DNA from: Nocardioides piscis | GTDB lineage: Bacteria > Actinomycetota > Actinomycetes > Propionibacteriales > Nocardioidaceae | Assembly (NCBI RefSeq): GCF_011300215.1 | Contig: NZ_CP049866.1 | Span: 806,001-870,000 of the forward strand | DNA: 64,000 nt | Reading direction: 5' to 3' | Shown: in pieces, positions 61,101 to 64,000 of the stretch | Layout: each line of letters begins with the position of its first letter | How positions within the stretch are numbered: the stretch's first letter is position 1 | Translations under genes and position numbers: made by a program | The notes under the pieces: model-generated | Told to the model about the DNA's origin: nothing | The model's input: the letters and a program-made list of their open reading frames with translations, nothing else | Databases searched by the model: none

Positions 61101-61575
61101 ACACCCCGACGAGAACTGGACCGCCCACACCATCGGCAAGCACCGCTCCGGTGGTCAGATCGCGATGATCCGGCCCCTGCCCCAGCACGAGGCGCGTGAC
61201 TGGCTGCGCGACCTCGTCGCGATCTACGAGGCCGGCCTGTGCGAGCCGCTGCCCCTGCCGGTCAAGACGTCGCTGGCGTGGGCAGAGGAGTTCCGGCGCG
61301 TCCAGTCCGGCACCGACGGCGACCCCGACGCCAAGGCCCGCGCCGAGTGGGAGACCCCGCGCTTCAACGACTCCGGCTTCCCCAAGGAGGACGCCGACGT
61401 CTGGCACGTCCGGGCCTTCGGCCACCACGGCGACTACGCGCTGCTGGCCGCCCCGCTGCGTCCCCACGAGACCGGCCCGGCTCCGCACCGCCTCGGCCAC
61501 TACGCCTGCCGGTTGTGGTCACCGCTCATCGGCAGCGGCGACACTGCGGGCACTGAACAGATCCGGGGCATCTGA
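58195..61575 (+). CDS. recC: Exodeoxyribonuclease V gamma subunit RecC
   Basis: 1126 residues, the expected size. RecC recognises Chi-type sequences and splits the DNA strands in the RecBCD complex for double-strand-break repair. RERADLFSSY-type segments (residues ~120-160), PRLSLFGHTRLPE (about 206) and ILVMCPDIEAYAPLI (about 370-384) are RecC landmarks, and CTMVPMRSVPHRVVCLVGLDDGVFPR (about 640-665) is the conserved core motif. Start at 58195 after a good spacing. It shares one base with recB (TGATG), so the pair is translationally coupled. Confidence 0.9.
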   Translation: MTLHVHVAERTDVLADGLADMLATPLADPFAREVVVVPARGVERWLTQRLSHRLGVGPRAGDGVCAGVDFVTPGSLVSMLLDRTSEDPWQPEQLAWPLLETIDSVMGAPGFADLTAHLGGGDAGDDRSNRRYAVARRLAGLFSSYAVQRPGLIADWREGRDTDGTGATLDGDLLWQAELWRRLLGRIEADPPDVRHTQTLERLRSGDGADLDLPPRLSLFGHTRLPETEVALLEALAALRDVHLWLPQASATLWRSLEPTTQGGPVPRADDRSAGLVDHPLLGSLGRDSRELRRTLGLNPSEALADTSPPADTLLGWLQADLRANATPSPAVRAGRTRRDSSIQIHACHGAARQVDVLREVLVGLLADDPSLEPRDILVMCPDIEAYAPLISAGFGLADITDQGGGGRDGHPAHQLRVRLADRALGATNPLLGVAAQLVELVHGRLSATQVLDVAGAEPVRARFGLGDDELERITQWVGEAEIRWGYDAEHRAPYGLGSLDSNTWAAGLRRVLLGAAMSGLDHRQVGGALPVDDVSDSDLETAGRFAELIDRLHTFLAAAEAARTVTDWTSALASGVHALTWTPPSEVWQVAQLDRELSRISAGAADRDTLLRQSDVRALLQQRLRGRPTRSNFRTGTLTVCTMVPMRSVPHRVVCLVGLDDGVFPRATTIDGDDVLARRPRTGERDARSEDRQLLLDAIGAATETLVITYTGRGEHNGAERPPAVPLGELIDALDRTAAAPVRDHVVTHHPLQPFDESNLVPGRLRGTTPFTFDRSALAGARAARRERVAVRELVPTPLAPPVPTATDVSLADLHDFFRHPVQGFLRRRLRVTKPADASEVKDSIPIMLDNLEQWAVGDHLATAVLGGADAGAVFEALRVSGQLPPGALGRAVLEDIKKKAGPLVLAARALQVGPVRTLDLDIDLGDRRLTGTVGDVFGNNLVAVSFSNLGAKHRLAAWLDSLALAAAHPDENWTAHTIGKHRSGGQIAMIRPLPQHEARDWLRDLVAIYEAGLCEPLPLPVKTSLAWAEEFRRVQSGTDGDPDAKARAEWETPRFNDSGFPKEDADVWHVRAFGHHGDYALLAAPLRPHETGPAPHRLGHYACRLWSPLIGSGDTAGTEQIRGI

Positions 61576-64000
61576 TGCTGGAGACCTTCGACATCACCCG
61601 CGACCTCGAGCCGGGCATCACCCTGCTCGAGGCGAGCGCCGGGACGGGCAAGACCTGGACCATCGCAGCCCTGGTCACCAAGCACGTCGCTGACGGCAGC
61701 TTCACCCTCGACGAGATGCTGGTCGTGACCTTCACGAGAGCGGCGAGCCAGGAGCTGCGCGAACGCTGTCGTCGACAGCTCGACGAGGCGGTCGAGGTGC
61801 TCGCGGACGAGGGGGTCCGCGAGGCCGACAACCGGCTCCACGACTGGCTCCTCGACGCTGACGCGGCCACGCTCGAGGACCGTCGGCGACGGCTCACCGC
61901 GGCGCTGGTCTCCTTCGACGGCGCCACCATCGCGACCATCCACCAGTTCTGCCAGCAGGTCCTGCGGAGCCTGGGGGTGGCGGGCGACACCGACGCCGAC
62001 GCCACCCTGGTCGAGGACCTCGAGGACCTGACCGGTGAGGTCGTGGACGACCTCTATCTCGCCCGCTTCGGCGGCGACGAACGGCCCCCCTGGACGCGCG
62101 ACCAGGCCCTGCAGCTGGCGCGGGCCGTCGTCGGCGACCCACGCGCCGCGATCGAGCCCCTCGAGGTCCTCGAGCAGGCCCCCGACTCGACGCCCGCGAT
62201 GCGGGTGGGTTTCGCCCGCGAGGTGCTCGTCGAGGTCCAGCGCCGCAAGCGCCGACTCGGCGTGCTCAGCTATGACGACCTGCTCGGCCAGCTCGCCGAC
62301 GCACTCGAGGCGACGACTGCCCCAGCCCGCGCGCGCATGCGGGCCCGCTGGAAGTTCGTGCTGATCGACGAGTTCCAAGACACCGACCCCGTCCAGTGGC
62401 AGGTCTTCCAGCGCGCCTTCGCCGACACCACCACGATGGTGCTGATCGGAGACCCCAAGCAGGCCATCTATGCGTTCCGCGGCGGTGACATCGTCACCTA
62501 TCTCGAGGCCCGGGCAGCCGCCGACGTCACCCAGACGCTCGGGGTCAACTGGCGCTGCGACAAGCCCCTGCTCGACTCTCTCCAGGCGATGCTGGAGGGC
62601 GCGGCCCTCGGCGACCCCCGCATCGTGGTCCACCCGGTCGAAGCACGGCACCCCGAGTCCAGGCTGGTCGGCGCGGGCGAGCCGTTCCGGCTGCGGGTCG
62701 TGCGCCGTCACGAGCTGGGGAAGGGCCCGAGGTCCAAGCCGCCCGTGGCTGTGTGGCGCGACCACGTCATCACCGACACCGCCCACGACATCAAGAGGCT
62801 CATCGGCTCCGGCGCGACCTTCGAGGGGAGAGACCTCGTCCCCGGCGACATCGCCGTCCTGGCTGCGCGCCGCAACGAGCTCGAGGCGACACAGGTCGCG
62901 CTCGCGGCGGTCGGCGTGCCGTCGGTGATCAATGCCGGCGGCTCCGTCTTCCACACCGAGGCCGCCACCGAGTGGCTGACCCTGCTCGAGGCGCTGGAGC
63001 AGCCCCACCGTGCCGACCGGGTCCGGGCCGTGGCGCTGACCTCCTTCTTCGGCCACACGGCAGCCGGGCTCGACACCGGTGGCGACGAGCTCACCGACGA
63101 CCTGGCCGACCAGGTCCGCACCCTCACCGACGTCCTGACCACCCGCGGGGTCGCGGCCGTGCTCGAGGTCACCGTGGTCGCCGGCCTGACGGCTCGGGTC
63201 CTGGCCCGTGTGGGGGCGAGCGGACCCTCACCGACATCCGTCACATCGGCGAGGCCCTGCACAGGGTCAGCGTCGAGGAGCGGCTCGGCATCGTCGGCCT
63301 GCTCGGCTGGCTGCGCGAGCAGATGGCCGACGACAAGCTGGAGGTCGCCTCCGAGCGGACGCGGCGTCTCGACTCGGACGCCGCGGCGGTGCAGCTCGTG
63401 ACGATCCACGGCAGCAAGGGCCTGCAATACCCGGTCGTCTACCTCCCGACGCTGTGGAACCGCTACGTCGGCCGGGATCCCGAGATCCCGCTGTTCCACG
63501 ACGAGGCCGGACGGCGTTGTCTCGACGTGGGCGGGCCGAGCCCGTTCCACCGCGAGGCCGTCGCCCGCTATCGCCGGGAGGACGCCGGCGAGTCGCTGCG
63601 CCTGCTCTACGTCGCGCTGACCCGCGCCCAGTCGCAGGTCGTTGCCTGGTATTCCGCTGCCGAGCACAACACGCCTGCCTCTCCCCTGCACCGGATGCTG
63701 TTCGGGCGCCGGCCGGGCGCCGACGTGGTGCCCGACGAGCAGGCCCTGGTCGCCGAGGACCGACTCCCCGAGATCCTCGGCCACTGGCGAGAGGCGGGCG
63801 GGCCCAGCCTCGAGCTCGCGACACTCGTGCCGCCAGACCCGGCGCCATTGACCCGCTCCACCGACGAGCTCGCGGTCCGCGCCTTCACCCGCGTGGTCGA
63901 CACGGCGTGGCGCCGTACGTCCTACTCCTCATTGTCAGCGGCCTCGCTGGCGCACGCCCACGACGCCGGCCTCGCTCCGCTCTCGGAGCCGGAGGAGGTG
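61575..64000 (+). pseudogene. recB: Exodeoxyribonuclease V beta subunit RecB, apparent frameshift, 3' end outside window
   Basis: The first ~545 codons are clear RecB helicase: Walker A LLEASAGTGKTWT (Lys26), LVVTFTRAA, LIDEFQDTDPVQW (motif II) and IGDPKQAIYAFRGGD. Within GTGTGGGGGCG near 63212-63216 the frame goes wrong: frame 0 turns into low-complexity sequence and stops at 63401, while the +2 frame continues with GERTLTDIRHIGEALH, VTIHGSKGLQYPVVYLP and LLYVALTRA (helicase motifs V-VI) to the window end. Adding one G restores an intact RecB. A homopolymer sequencing error is the likeliest cause; a real mutation cannot be excluded. Confidence 0.85.

Noticed and set aside
58345..61500. 1051-codon open frame on the minus strand
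   Set aside because: It is a GC-rich shadow of recC with no domain.

Overview
The window looks like a 64 kb piece of chromosome from a high-GC actinobacterium. A Nocardioides-like member of the Propionibacteriales is my inference, from an F420-type LLM oxidoreductase, an anti-sigma-like MEDS/HATPase protein, GTG starts, a leaderless gene and the general protein style; no 16S rRNA or other marker is present to prove it. Three blocks differ in content and visibly in base composition.

Block 1 (1-20.3 kb) is an aromatic-acid catabolic cluster. It encodes two FAD aromatic-ring hydroxylases, a full mhp-type meta-cleavage set (MhpB ring-cleavage dioxygenase, MhpC hydrolase, MhpD hydratase, MhpE aldolase, MhpF acetaldehyde dehydrogenase), a NitT/TauT-type ABC importer, and TetR, IclR and LysR regulators. 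Two acyl-CoA dehydrogenases (one glutaryl-CoA dehydrogenase-like), a thiolase, a two-subunit CoA-transferase and an SDR protein follow. Genes are often joined by ATGA or GTGA overlaps. The ring-cleavage products would be 2-hydroxypentadienoate (taken to pyruvate and acetyl-CoA by MhpDEF) and a dicarboxylate, which the CoA-transferase, dehydrogenase and thiolase genes could activate and oxidise.

Block 2 (20.5-33.4 kb) is a cell-envelope module: a secreted solute-binding/VWA protein, an ABC-2-like membrane protein fused to a DUF4185-like extracytoplasmic domain, a large acyl-CoA dehydrogenase, and an operon of an MMPL transporter fused to a degenerate ABC ATPase plus a YhgE/Pip-type membrane protein. 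Four near-identical 14-bp palindromes (TGAKGAWWTCMTCA) lie in the promoter regions of these transcription units. This looks like an undescribed regulon and is the most interesting signal in the window.

Block 3 (33.4-49.8 kb) is an accessory island. It has a divergent 993-residue serine recombinase facing an orphan MbcA/ParS-like antitoxin gene, a complete IS21-family element with inverted repeats and a 5-bp target duplication, a DNA methyltransferase, a NYN-domain nuclease, an XRE regulator, two proteins with PD-(D/E)XK-like motifs and several unknown proteins. A second palindrome, TTACGC-N5-GCGTA, occurs three times here. The island ends at a 3' fragment of a tRNA-Arg gene followed by its terminator, which is what an attachment site looks like. 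No second copy lies in the window, so the partner end is probably further left.

Block 4 (49.9-64 kb) is ordinary, very GC-rich chromosome: thioredoxin, MEDS/HATPase regulator, metallophosphoesterase, FAD oxidoreductase, DUF1295 and DUF6328 membrane proteins, F420-dependent oxidoreductase, a subtilase, a CsbD-like protein and recC-recB. recB carries an apparent one-base frameshift in a G run near 63,212 and runs off the window end.
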